Positions 8,842 through 18,034 of a stretch of 64,000 nt of DNA are shown here, one piece after another. How positions within the stretch are numbered: the first letter of the stretch is position 1; each line of letters begins with the position of its first letter. The notes below the pieces were generated by a model. That model made no database searches. It was not told where the DNA came from and saw only the letters and a program-made list of their open reading frames with translations. Location of the stretch: assembly GCF_022846615.1 (NCBI RefSeq), contig NZ_AP025637.1, positions 124,001 to 188,000 on the forward strand, read 5' to 3'. Made by a program: the position numbers and the translations under genes. This DNA is from Roseomonas fluvialis. GTDB taxonomy: Bacteria; Pseudomonadota; Alphaproteobacteria; Acetobacterales; Acetobacteraceae.

Positions 8842-8870
8842 CTTGCAACCGCACCCCGCCCGGCCAAAAT
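8842..8870 (+). promoter_or_regulatory. Heat-shock-like promoter of hsp20
   Basis: CTTGCAA (8842-8848) and CCAAAAT (8864-8870) with a 15-bp spacer lie about 65 bp ahead of the hsp20 start. The -35 box matches the CTTG core recognised by RpoH-type sigma factors; the -10 is only a partial match. The same pair is conserved in the duplicated copy at 7454, which supports a functional promoter. Confidence 0.5.
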
Positions 8871-8936
8871 CCATTGTCGGCGGGGTGCTTCGGGTCCCGC
8901 CACCCGCTTCGCTCTCGGATGAGGAGGCCCGCTTCG

Positions 8937-9392
8937 GTGTCGCGCCAGTCGCTTTTCGGATCGCCTTTGTTCCTCGGCTTCGACCACCTCGAGCAGATGC
9001 TCGACCGGGTCGGCAAGAACGCCGACGGCTACCCGCCCTACAACATCGAACAGACCGACGAGAACCGCCTGCGCATCACGCTGGCTGTCGCCGGCTTCGC
9101 CATGGACGACCTGCAGATCACGCAGGAGGACAACCAGCTGGTGATCCGCGGCCGCCAGAAGGATGACAGCGAGGGCCGCGTCTTCCTGCACCGTGGTATC
9201 GCCGCGCGCCAGTTCCAGCGCGCCTTCGTGCTCGCCGAGGGCATGGAGGTGGAAGGGGCGTGGCTCGACAACGGGCTGCTGCACCTCGACCTCAAGCGCC
9301 CGCAGCCCGAGACGCGGGTGAAGACCATCCGCATCGGCGCGCGAACCAACGGCCCCACCACCATCATGGATGGCCGCCCGGACCGCGGCTGA
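8937..9392 (+). CDS. Hsp20 small heat-shock chaperone
   Basis: A 151-residue IbpA-type protein that holds unfolding proteins in a refoldable state. The alpha-crystallin domain occupies about residues 35-130 (NIEQTDENRLRITLAVAGF near its start, GAWLDNGLLHLDL near its end). GTG at 8937 is chosen because a perfect GAGGAGG lies nine bases upstream; an ATG at 8919 has no ribosome-binding site and would include that GAGGAGG as codons. The gene is followed by a DUF1150 gene, the usual alphaproteobacterial arrangement. Its promoter and first codons are duplicated in front of the GT61 gene at 7732. Confidence 0.95.
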   Translation: MSRQSLFGSPLFLGFDHLEQMLDRVGKNADGYPPYNIEQTDENRLRITLAVAGFAMDDLQITQEDNQLVIRGRQKDDSEGRVFLHRGIAARQFQRAFVLAEGMEVEGAWLDNGLLHLDLKRPQPETRVKTIRIGARTNGPTTIMDGRPDRG

Positions 9393-9473
9393 CCGCCTTT
9401 CCCCGCCGGGCCCGAACGGGCCGGCCAACGCCGCACGGGCCCATCGGGACGGCGCGGCACAGGAGCAGTAGAC

Positions 9474-9728
9474 ATGACCGAACACGACGATACCGACCTG
9501 CCGCAGGACCAGGCGCTGGCCGCGGCGGACCTGAAGCGTCTCTCGCCGCTCGACTGGGCGCGCTATGGGGCGCAGCGCATCGCCTATGTGCGGCCGGTGG
9601 TGGTGAATGGCCAGGCGGCCATCGCGATCCATGCCGCTGATGGCACGCCGATCGGCGCGGCACCCAGCATCGACCTCGCGACCGCGGCGATCCTGCAGCA
9701 CGGGATGGGGGCGGCGCTGGTGCACTGA
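9474..9728 (+). CDS. DUF1150 family protein
   Basis: An 84-residue acidic-to-neutral protein, of the length and pattern of DUF1150 (LDWARYGAQRIAYVRPV near the middle, HAADGTPIG further on). The family has no proven function but is repeatedly found beside hsp20 in alphaproteobacteria, as here (81 bp downstream, same strand). AGGAGCAG precedes the ATG. It is probably heat-inducible with hsp20, which is an inference from position. Confidence 0.85.
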   Translation: MTEHDDTDLPQDQALAAADLKRLSPLDWARYGAQRIAYVRPVVVNGQAAIAIHAADGTPIGAAPSIDLATAAILQHGMGAALVH

Positions 9729-9795
9729 CCACGCGGCCCGTGCGACGGCCCGGCACCTGGCGTGCAGGGCCGCCGCCGGTCTCAAGCCGAGACGC

Positions 9796-10557
9796 TCAGC
9801 TCGGCGGGTAGCCCAGATCCAGGGCGGCGCCGGGAAAGCGGTCCTCGAAGGCTGCGAGCACCCGGGGCGAGAATCGCGTGCGCCATTGCTCCGGCTGCCC
9901 GCTGCGCACATGCGCGGAACCCTCGCCCGCCCCGGCGAACAGGCTGCGCGACCGGGCGATCTCGAGCGCCTGCTGCATCTGTTCCGCAGGCACGCCCAGC
10001 CAGGTGAACATCCGCCGATAGGCCTCTAGCTCGTAGTCGGTCACCAGGTCCTCGAGCTTCACGACCATGACGTTCGGATGGTGGCGCGGGAAGCGCAGCA
10101 TCCGCCGGATGGTGTCGGCGGATTTGTTCTCCATCTCGAAAATATAGCGTTCATCGTCGTTTGGCAGGGCGCTGATGTGCTGGTTGTAGGTGCGCCCGTC
10201 CAGCGCGGCATCCGGCACATGCAGCCAGGCATCGCCGGGCAGCGCCTGGGTGCAGTGGTAATGCGCCGCGCTGATGATGACGTCGCGCGGGTCGCGCACC
10301 ACGATCGCCGTCGGGTGGCGCGCGGCCAGGATCTCGCGTCCGAAATTGGAGTTGACGTGGAACAGGAGGTTCCAGTCCTCCGGTATCGCGCCCATGCCCG
10401 GCGCCCAGTAGGTCAGGCCGCAGGCCGCGGCGACCCGGGCCGTGATGCCGCGCATCAGGATCGTGCCAGTCTTGTGGAAGGTGCCCACCAGCATGCGCGG
10501 CGACACGCCGCCGGCAGGCCGGATGATGGTGGGGGCTTCGGCGACTGGCGGTTCCAT
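9796..10557 (-). CDS. Sulfotransferase-domain protein
   Basis: A 253-residue protein with the two PAPS-binding signatures of the sulfotransferase fold: GTFHKTGTILMRGI near residue 25 (5'-phosphosulfate loop) and VVRDPRDVIISAAHYH near residue 90 (3'-phosphate binding). It should transfer sulfate from PAPS to a hydroxyl group; the acceptor is unknown. The ATG at 10557 is chosen because GGGAAG sits just upstream; a longer in-frame start at 10668 would add an Arg/Pro-rich tail that looks untranslated. It lies between two GT61 genes and on the opposite strand, suggesting sulfation of a glycan made by the neighbours. That link is inference. Confidence 0.82.
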   Translation of the reverse strand: MEPPVAEAPTIIRPAGGVSPRMLVGTFHKTGTILMRGITARVAAACGLTYWAPGMGAIPEDWNLLFHVNSNFGREILAARHPTAIVVRDPRDVIISAAHYHCTQALPGDAWLHVPDAALDGRTYNQHISALPNDDERYIFEMENKSADTIRRMLRFPRHHPNVMVVKLEDLVTDYELEAYRRMFTWLGVPAEQMQQALEIARSRSLFAGAGEGSAHVRSGQPEQWRTRFSPRVLAAFEDRFPGAALDLGYPPS

Positions 10558-10804
10558 GATGCTTCCCGGCGGGCCCTGCAGCTTGCGCAGCCTGCCCGAG
10601 GCAGTGCGCGGAGGGCGACGGCGGACCGCTCCACCATGCGCCCGGACGAACCTGTCGCGCCGATACACGCATATCGCCGGTTGCTGTCAACAGCGCGTCG
10701 TTGCATGACCGCGGGCGCAGCGCGCGGCTTGCGCGGCACAGGCGCACGGAGGGCGGGATGCACCCTGGGGTTCCGACAATCATGATGGCCGGGCAGGTCG
10801 CGCG

Positions 10805-11866
10805 GTGACCCCCGACAGCACGCTGCCGCCGAGGCCTGACCTGCCGCTCGTGGCCGCGACTGTCGGGTTCATGCCCCTCTCGCCGCTGCCTGGGCCGCCG
10901 ACCCGCCTGATCTCCGCCCCCGACGTGCCGCCCGAGGTCACCACCGCCTTCCAGCAGCTGCTGCGCCGCTTCGATCGCTTCGTGCACAACAGCGCCGCGC
11001 CGACGGGCACGGTGCTTGAGGATGTCTTCATCAACCGGCACGGCCAGATCTGGGACGCCGAGGGCAAGCTGGTGCGCCGGTCCCCTATCCCGCTGACACC
11101 GGAGTCACTGCGCGCCATGGCCGCCGCACCAGTCGTGGACGACCTCGCCTATGCCCGCGGCGGCGAAGCCAATCGCAACTTCTTCCACTGGATAGCCGAG
11201 ACGCTGCCCTCCCTCAGCTGGTGCCTGGATGCCGAGCAGCCGCCCATGCCCATCGCCATGAGCATGGATGCGCCGCGCTTCGTGCTGGAAAGCCTGGCAC
11301 TCGCGTCGCGCCCGGCCTTCTCGGTGGTGCCAGTGGGGGACGCGATCCGCGTCCGCCGCCTGCACGTGATGTCGATCGGGGTCTGGTCGCTGGCGTTCCG
11401 GAACATGCATGCAGCGATGTTCGACCGCATGGTGCAGCGGTCCTGCGATGCCGCGGCCGATCCGCCGCCCTCGGACAAACTCTACATCAGCCGGGACGAT
11501 TCGCCCCGCCGGCCGATGGGCAACGAGGCGGTGCTCGAGAAGTCGCTCGAAAGCCGCGGCTTCCAGTCTGTCGCCATGGCGCGCCTGCCGCTCGCCCGGC
11601 AGATCGCGCTGGTGCGCGCCGCGCGCCACATCGTGGCCCCGCACGGCGCGGGCCTCACCCACCTGATCTTCGCCGCACCCGGCTGCCACGTGACCGAGAT
11701 CTTTCCCGCCGCCATCGGCATGCAGCCGGCGCGCATCGCCATGACGCGCCTGTCGCGCATCTTCGGCCACCACCACACCGTCTGGCTCGAATCCGGCGAC
11801 CAGGAGGAGCGCCGTCGCTGGAATGTGCGGATCGCGCCGCTGCTGCGCAGCATCGACGCGGACTGA
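10805..11866 (+). CDS. GT61-family (DUF563) glycosyltransferase, paralogue 2
   Basis: A 353-residue paralogue of the gene at 7732, colinear along the protein with the same blocks (VLEDVFINRHGQIW, VDDLAYARGGEANRNFFHW, RFVLESLALASR, HGAGLTHLIFAAPGC). GTG at 10805 starts the frame. The C-terminus lacks the short Gly-rich insert seen in paralogue 1. The upstream region shows no copy of the heat-shock-like promoter, so the two paralogues are probably regulated differently. A strong hairpin follows 127 bp downstream, before the convergent hpf gene. Confidence 0.85.
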   Translation: MTPDSTLPPRPDLPLVAATVGFMPLSPLPGPPTRLISAPDVPPEVTTAFQQLLRRFDRFVHNSAAPTGTVLEDVFINRHGQIWDAEGKLVRRSPIPLTPESLRAMAAAPVVDDLAYARGGEANRNFFHWIAETLPSLSWCLDAEQPPMPIAMSMDAPRFVLESLALASRPAFSVVPVGDAIRVRRLHVMSIGVWSLAFRNMHAAMFDRMVQRSCDAAADPPPSDKLYISRDDSPRRPMGNEAVLEKSLESRGFQSVAMARLPLARQIALVRAARHIVAPHGAGLTHLIFAAPGCHVTEIFPAAIGMQPARIAMTRLSRIFGHHHTVWLESGDQEERRRWNVRIAPLLRSIDAD

Positions 11867-11992
11867 TCCTGTCGGCGGCTGCGCCGGACGCCTCCGCGCA
11901 GCCTCGGTCTCGCGGCTGCACGCCGAGCGAGCCGCATGCCGTCGGCCGTTTGGCCTGCCCATGCGTCGCGCGTGCGACTGCCAGAATGGTTA

Positions 11993-12019
11993 GCGCGGCG
12001 CCCGCGCGGGGCGCCGCGC
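11993..12019. terminator. Strong GC hairpin between GT61 paralogue 2 and hpf
   Basis: GCGCGGCGCCC (11993-12003) pairs perfectly with GGGCGCCGCGC (12009-12019) around a 5-nt loop. It sits between two convergent genes, so it can serve both strands. There is no T-tract on either side, so termination is inferred from position and stability only. Confidence 0.5.
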
Positions 12020-12031
12020 CGGCCCGGCGGG

Positions 12032-12625
12032 TCAGCCGCCGCCAGGGTCGATCCAGCCAACATTCCCGTCGCCGCGCCGGTACACCACGTTCAGTGCGCG
12101 CGTGGCCTTGTTGCGGAACATCAGCACCGGCACATGCGCGAGGTCCATGCGCATCACCGCCTCGCCCACCGTCAGCAGGTCGATCGCGGCTGGGTGCTCG
12201 GCGATGATCGCGCCGTGGTCGGCGCCGTTGGCGGTGGCGGGGGCCTCCTCTTCGTCCTCGATCGCCTGCAGCACGCGTTCGCGCCCGGCCGGCGGTTCGG
12301 CCGCGACCTCGCGCTCCGGCGCGGCGGAGCGGGCATGTTCATTCATGCGGCGGCGGTAGCGGCGCAGGCGCTTGGCCAGGTGCTCGGCGGCCTCGTCGAA
12401 GGCGCGATGCGCGTCGGGGCCTTCGCCCTCGGCCCGCATGGTCAGGCCGCGCCCTGCCTTGAGGTTGATGTCACAGGCGAAATGCGCTCGAGACCGGTGG
12501 AACGTGACGTTGGCTTCCAGCGCGTGGTCGAAATACTTGCGCGTGATGGCATCGAGGCCATCGCGCACATGGACCTTCAGCGCTTCGCCGGTTTCCACCT
12601 GTTTGCCTGCGACCGTGACATGCAT
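12032..12625 (-). CDS. hpf: Long-form ribosome hibernation promoting factor
   Basis: The 197 residues carry the N-terminal S30AE/HPF fold (MHVTVAGKQVETGEALKVHV, YFDHALEANVTFHRSRAHF) and a C-terminal dimerisation domain (AAIDLLTVGEAVMRMDLAHVPVLMFRN), joined by an acidic/Ala-rich linker. Long HPF proteins pair 70S ribosomes into inactive 100S particles in stationary phase or stress. AAGGAGGG lies nine bases upstream of the ATG. It follows rpoN on the same strand, the usual alphaproteobacterial order. Confidence 0.93.
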   Translation of the reverse strand: MHVTVAGKQVETGEALKVHVRDGLDAITRKYFDHALEANVTFHRSRAHFACDINLKAGRGLTMRAEGEGPDAHRAFDEAAEHLAKRLRRYRRRMNEHARSAAPEREVAAEPPAGRERVLQAIEDEEEAPATANGADHGAIIAEHPAAIDLLTVGEAVMRMDLAHVPVLMFRNKATRALNVVYRRGDGNVGWIDPGGG

Positions 12626-12727
12626 GGGGCTGTGCCCTCCTTCTTCAGTGAAGGGGAGGGGCCGCCCCGTGGCGACCGTATCGCCAGGTCCGCATCCTCC
12701 GCGCGGGCCTGCACAGGCTGGGTCGGA

Positions 12728-14203
12728 TCAGGCCGGGACGGCCTTCTCCCGTTTGCGCTGCACCGATGATGGTATGCGCAGCGCGTCGCGGTATTTGGCC
12801 ACGGTCCGGCGGGCAATGTCCACGCCTTCCGCGCGAAGACGCTCCACGATCGCATCATCGGACAGGATATCGTCGATCCCCTCCGCCTCGACCATCGACT
12901 TGATGCGGTGGCGCACGGCCTCCGCGCTCACGGAATCGCCTCCCGCGGTGCCCGCGATGGCGGTGGTGAAGAAATACTTGAGCTCGAAGGTGCCGCGCGG
13001 CGTCGCGATCGCCTTGTTGGACGTCACGCGGGACACGGTGCTCTCGTGCATGCCGACCTCCTCCGCCACGTTGCGCAGGATCAGCGGGCGCAGATGCGCC
13101 ACCCCGTGCCGGAAGAAGCCGTCCTGCCGGCGCACGATCTCGGCCGCCACCTTCAGGATGGTGTTGGCGCGTTGTTCGAGCGACTTCACCAGCCACGACG
13201 CGGTCTGGAAGCGTTCGGCCACCCAGGCCTTCTCGTCGCGCGACTTCGCCCCCACCACCGCGCGGGCGTGGAAGCCGCGGTTGATCAGCACGCGGGGCAG
13301 GGTTTCTGGGTTCAGCTCGATGATCCAGTCGTCGGCCGGGCCGCGGCGCATCAGCACGTCGGGCACCAGGGTGACGGCCGGCGGGGCGTCGAAGCTGGCG
13401 CCCGGCTTGGGGTCGAGCCGCTTCAGCTCGGCCACCATCTCGGCCATGTCCTCGGCGTCCACGCCGCACACGCGCTGCAGCCCGCGCAGGTCGCGCCGTG
13501 CGAGCAGGTCGAGGTTGTCGAGCAGCGCGGCCATGGCCGGATCGTAGCGGTTGCGGTCCTGCAGCTGCACCGCCAGGCATTCGCGCAGGTCGGCGCAGAA
13601 CATGCCCACCGGATCGAAGCGCTGCATGCGCCGGCGCACGGCGGTGACCAGCGATTCGTCGCAGCCGAGTGCCGCGGCGATGGTGGCATCCGGCACCGCA
13701 AGCCGCCCCGCGGGGTCGACCAGCGCGAGCAGGTTGCCCGCGATCATGCGCTCGGCCGGGGTGCGGAAGGTCAGGCGTAGCTGCTCGCCGATATGTTCGC
13801 GCAGCGTCTTGCCGGGCGCGGCCATGGCATCGATGCCCGACAGCTCGTCATCGAAATCCGCGCGGCCTCCGGCACCCATGTGCGGCGTGCCGGCGTCGTA
13901 GACATTGTCCCATGCGGCATCGAGCGGTGCGGCAGCTTCACTCGGCAGCACGTCCGAGGAGGCAGCCGCGGCGGCGTCGGGCGCCTCGTGTGCCGCGGGC
14001 AACGGGTCGGTGGCGCGGCCGGCATCCGGGCCGGGCAGCACGCGGTCGTCGCGCTCGAGCAGCGGGTTGCGCTCGAGTTCCTCCTCGACGAAGGCGGTCA
14101 CTTCCAGGTTGGAGGATTGCAGCAGCTTGATCGCCTGGCGCAGCTGCGGCGTCATCACCAGCTGCTGCGCGTATCGCAGGTCGAGGCGCGGGCCGAGCGC
14201 CAT
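12728..14203 (-). CDS. rpoN: RNA polymerase sigma-54 factor
   Basis: Sigma-54 directs RNA polymerase to -24/-12 promoters that need AAA+ activators. The 491-residue protein has region I (MALGPRLDLRYAQQLVMTPQLRQAIKLLQ), an acidic region II (about 70-115), the core-binding and DNA-binding region III, and the RpoN box ARRTVAKYRDALRIPSS at the end. The ATG at 14203 follows AAGGGG at good spacing; an upstream in-frame ATG would add an Arg/Gly-rich, non-homologous segment. It sits between lptB and hpf, as in many alphaproteobacteria. Confidence 0.96.
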   Translation of the reverse strand: MALGPRLDLRYAQQLVMTPQLRQAIKLLQSSNLEVTAFVEEELERNPLLERDDRVLPGPDAGRATDPLPAAHEAPDAAAAASSDVLPSEAAAPLDAAWDNVYDAGTPHMGAGGRADFDDELSGIDAMAAPGKTLREHIGEQLRLTFRTPAERMIAGNLLALVDPAGRLAVPDATIAAALGCDESLVTAVRRRMQRFDPVGMFCADLRECLAVQLQDRNRYDPAMAALLDNLDLLARRDLRGLQRVCGVDAEDMAEMVAELKRLDPKPGASFDAPPAVTLVPDVLMRRGPADDWIIELNPETLPRVLINRGFHARAVVGAKSRDEKAWVAERFQTASWLVKSLEQRANTILKVAAEIVRRQDGFFRHGVAHLRPLILRNVAEEVGMHESTVSRVTSNKAIATPRGTFELKYFFTTAIAGTAGGDSVSAEAVRHRIKSMVEAEGIDDILSDDAIVERLRAEGVDIARRTVAKYRDALRIPSSVQRKREKAVPA

Positions 14204-14326
14204 CAGCCGGCCCCTTGCCGCGACGCGCCGCGCCCCGCCGGCACCGTCAGGCCCGGCCATCTGCGCGTCGCGGCGGCGCCGCGGCGGGCGCCCGGTGTGG
14301 CGGCGACATGCATGACGGGCAGGCTA

Positions 14327-14427
14327 GAGCATCGCCCGCTCAAACGTCGTCGTTTGGGCGGGTACGGATGCTCGCAGGAACAATGATCTGGAGCGCATGA
14401 GGTGAGCCCTTGTGAACGCCATGCGCT

Positions 14428-14428
<1 letters not shown>
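14327..14428. repeat. Two tandem hairpins downstream of lptB
   Basis: First hairpin: GAGCAT (14327) with ATGCTC (14368), enclosing the 12-bp arms CCCGCTCAAACG (14335-14346) and CGTTTGGGCGGG (14351-14362) around TCGT. Second hairpin: GAGCGCATG (14391-14399) with CATGCGCTC (14420-14428), ending on the lptB stop codon. Together they probably end the lptB transcript or protect its 3' end. They also resemble dispersed intergenic palindromes. Confidence 0.55.
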
Positions 14429-15179
<751 letters not shown>

Positions 15180-15183
<4 letters not shown>

Positions 15184-16100
15184 CGCGGCGTGTCCTGCTG
15201 CGGCGAAGCGCCGGGCAGGCCCTGGCCGCCCGTTTGCGCCCCTTGCGGCACCACCAGCCCCTGCACCCGCGCGCCTGGTGCCGAGACCAGCCGCGCCACG
15301 CCGGTCTGCATGTTCACGATCGCTTCCTGGCCTGACAGCGTGTTGTCCCCCCGCGTGATGCGCACATTTCCCAGCAGCCGCGCGATGCCGGTATTCGGGC
15401 TGTAGACGCCCCGATCCCCGCGCACGACTTCCTCCGCCGTGCGGATCTCGACATTGCCGAAGGCCTCGACGCGCTCAAGGCTCGAGGGCGCGGGGCTGCC
15501 GGGCGCGGCGACGGTCTGCGGCCGCGGTGCCGCACCCGCGGCGGGCGTCTCGGCGAAATACGCGACCAGCGTGTCGGCGCGCACGCGCCGCCCGTCGGCG
15601 GTGACCACCACCGCATTGCCGCGCGCCACCGCCATGCGCCGCGCCGACCAGTATTCGATGCTGTCGCGTGCCGTCAGCGTGTTGTCGGGGTTCACCAGGC
15701 GCAGGTTCTGCCCGGTGAGCACCATCACCGCCTGGTCCATGTCGTAGACGGCGCGGTCGCCCTCGGCGCGGTCGGTGGCAGTGGTGATGACCACGTTGCC
15801 CTCGGCCTCGAGCCGCCAGATCTCGCCGCCGCCGGCCGGCCCTTCGGCGGGCGCGCGGGGGGTCGCGGCGGTGGCCGCGCCGCGTGGGCGATAGCGCGCG
15901 ATCAACCGGTCCGATTCCACGGTCACGCCGCCGCGCGTGGCCCGCGCCTGGCCGCGCGCGACGATCACCTGCTCGGCCTGGCGCCATTCGATGCCGTCAT
16001 TCGAGGTGACCTCGACCGGCCCGCCCTGGCTGAGGTCGATGCCCTGCGCGACGGCGCCACCGGCCAGCAGCAGCGCGGCCAGCGCGATGCCGGCGCGCAT
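15180..16100 (-). CDS. lptA: LPS transport periplasmic protein LptA
   Basis: A 306-residue OstA-fold protein with a signal peptide ([20 protein letters not shown]). LptA forms the periplasmic beta-jellyroll bridge carrying LPS to the outer membrane. Repeating strands such as [20 protein letters not shown] and [20 protein letters not shown] show the OstA pattern. It is longer than the E. coli protein (about 185 residues) because of Ala/Pro-rich linkers and repeated OstA segments, as often in alphaproteobacteria. Its start shares one base with the lptC stop and its stop overlaps lptB. Confidence 0.9.
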
Positions 16101-16801
16101 CACTGCCCGCCCTCCAGGATGGCCCGTGCGCGACCGGTGAACACCACGACCTGGCCGCGCTCGGTCAGGCGGAAGCCCTCGCTCACCAGCGTGCCGAAGG
16201 GGCCTTGCGCCGCCACCGGGCTGTCGCCCGAGGCCGCGCCTTCCTGCAGCTGCACCTCCGCCGTCGAGGTCACGAGCATGTTGCCGCCGTCCTGCCAGAG
16301 CGTGACGTCGCCGCTGAGGTCGAGCCGGTTGCGCGCCTTGTCGAAGCGCCCCTCGCGGGACTCCAGCAGGACCCAGGACCCGTCGGTCAGCAGGATGTCG
16401 GCCCGCGGCTGTGCCAGGTCGACGATGTCGGGCGCATCGGTCTGCGCCGCGACGTCGGCGGTAACGGTGAAGGGTCGGTTCTGTTCGTCGAGGCCCTGGT
16501 AGCGGGGTTCGACCAGCCGCACCGCATCCGGCTGCGCCTGGATGACGCGCCGGAAGGACACGCGGGCATTGTCCTCCATGCGGCCGATCTCGGGCCACAC
16601 GGCGATGCCCACGAGCAGACCGACGCCCAGGATCGGGAACAGGAACTTCGCCAGGCGGACCGTCAGGCGCCGCCGCGCGATCTGCGCGGCCGACGGCGTC
16701 CAGCGACCGCGCGACGGGGCCAGCATGCGGCGCGGCGCCACCGGCGCGGAAGCGTGCAGCGGTACAGGGGGCGGGGCGCGCGGGTCCTCGCGCGTGCTCA
16801 T
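16100..16801 (-). CDS. lptC: LPS export protein LptC
   Basis: A 233-residue bitopic protein: a cytoplasmic Pro/Arg-rich N-terminus, one membrane segment near residues 50-70 (LAKFLFPILGVGLLVGIAVW) and a periplasmic OstA-like domain. LptC hands LPS from the LptBFG pump to LptA. The ATG at 16801 is chosen because it lies just after the kdsD stop; an earlier in-frame ATG at 16831 would overlap kdsD by 29 bases. The stop shares a base with the lptA start. Confidence 0.88.
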   Translation of the reverse strand: MSTREDPRAPPPVPLHASAPVAPRRMLAPSRGRWTPSAAQIARRRLTVRLAKFLFPILGVGLLVGIAVWPEIGRMEDNARVSFRRVIQAQPDAVRLVEPRYQGLDEQNRPFTVTADVAAQTDAPDIVDLAQPRADILLTDGSWVLLESREGRFDKARNRLDLSGDVTLWQDGGNMLVTSTAEVQLQEGAASGDSPVAAQGPFGTLVSEGFRLTERGQVVVFTGRARAILEGGQ

Positions 16802-16802
16802 C

Positions 16803-17786
16803 TCACGCGACTCCCGCGCGAAGCAGGTCATGGATGTGCAGGATGCCGACGGGGCGCCCGGCCTCGTCCAGGACGAACAGCGCCGTGATGGCGCGCGTGT
16901 TCATCTCGTGCAGCGCTTCGGCGGCGAGCGTCTCGGGGCGCACGGTGCGCGGGGCGCGGGTCATCACCTCGCCGGCGCTGCGCGACATCAGCGTGGCGCC
17001 GCCGCCGGTCTCGAGCGCGCGGCGCAGGTCGCCGTCGGTGATGATGCCGAGCAGCCGGCCATCGGCGGCGACCACGCCCAGGCAGCCGAAGCGGCGCGCG
17101 GTCATCGCGACGATCGCCGCATCCATCGGCGTCTCGGGCGGCGCGAGCGGCAGCTCGGCCGGGCCATGCATCAGGTCCCGCACGCGGGACAGGCGCGCAC
17201 CCAGCTTGCCGCCCGGGTGGAACACGCGGAAATCGGCGGCGGTGAAGCCGCGCCGCGTCAGCAGCGCCACCGCGATGGCATCGCCCAGTGCAAGCTGCAT
17301 GGTGGTGGAGGTGGTGGGGGCGAGGCCCATCGGGCAGGCCTCGGGCGCGGCGGGCAGCACCAGGGCGACATCGGCCGCGCGCGCCAGCGTGCTCTCGGCG
17401 CGGCCGATGATGCCCACCAGCGGCAGGCCGAAGCGCTTGGCGTGACCGATCAGGTCGGCGAGTTCGGGAGTTTCGCCGGAATTGGACAGGGCCAGTACCG
17501 CATCCCCCGCCACGATCATGCCGAGGTCGCCGTGCGAGGCCTCGGCCGGGTGCACGAACAGCGCAGGCGTGCCGGTGGAGGCCATGGTCGCGGCGATCTT
17601 GCGCGCCACATGGCCGGACTTGCCCATGCCGGAGACGACGACGCGCCCGGTCGCCGCGGCAAGCCGCGAGACCGCCTGCGCGAAGCGGTCGTCGAGGCTG
17701 TCGGACAGGGCCGTCAGCGCCTCGGATTCCAGGGCCAGGACGCGGCGCGCCTCGGCGATGTCGGGATGCAGGGTCGGAGCGTTCAC
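16803..17786 (-). CDS. kdsD: Arabinose-5-phosphate isomerase (KpsF/GutQ type)
   Basis: KdsD converts ribulose-5-phosphate to arabinose-5-phosphate, the first committed step toward Kdo for LPS. The 327 residues contain an SIS domain (about 35-170; VVSGMGKSGHVARKIAATM, LALSNSGETPEL) and two C-terminal CBS domains. GTG at 17786 gives the family's normal length; longer frames run into a dispersed repeat upstream. It leads the kdsD-lptC-lptA-lptB run, linking Kdo synthesis with LPS export. Confidence 0.94.
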   Translation of the reverse strand: MNAPTLHPDIAEARRVLALESEALTALSDSLDDRFAQAVSRLAAATGRVVVSGMGKSGHVARKIAATMASTGTPALFVHPAEASHGDLGMIVAGDAVLALSNSGETPELADLIGHAKRFGLPLVGIIGRAESTLARAADVALVLPAAPEACPMGLAPTTSTTMQLALGDAIAVALLTRRGFTAADFRVFHPGGKLGARLSRVRDLMHGPAELPLAPPETPMDAAIVAMTARRFGCLGVVAADGRLLGIITDGDLRRALETGGGATLMSRSAGEVMTRAPRTVRPETLAAEALHEMNTRAITALFVLDEAGRPVGILHIHDLLRAGVA

Positions 17787-17916
17787 GGCGCCTGTATGGT
17801 GCGCCGGCCGCCATGGGTCAACAAAACTGAGACATTGACAATCAAGAACCGTGCCACGGCGGCTGCCCGGTGAACCCCTACACCAGTCGGCCCACGGGGC
17901 TGGTCGTGCGCCGGCG

Positions 17917-18028
17917 CGATCCGGGAGCGCGGAGCGCGACCGCGCCCAGACCATCCGGCGCCCTCAACGCACGAGTGCCCGGCGCGCGGGGCGAGCCCGC
18001 GCATGCGGGCGCCCGGCGTCAGAGGGCA
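17917..18028. repeat. Palindromic repeat family 2, copy Y
   Basis: Contains GATCCGGGAGCGCGGAGCGC followed by GACCGCGCCCAGACC, matching 32298-32335 and, on the opposite strand, the segment around 27560-27610. The 3' half has inverted GC-rich arms around CGGCGCCCTC and GGGCGCCCGGCG. It lies between kdsD and the RNase D-like gene, which are on the same strand. Confidence 0.65.
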
Positions 18029-18034
18029 CCGTAT

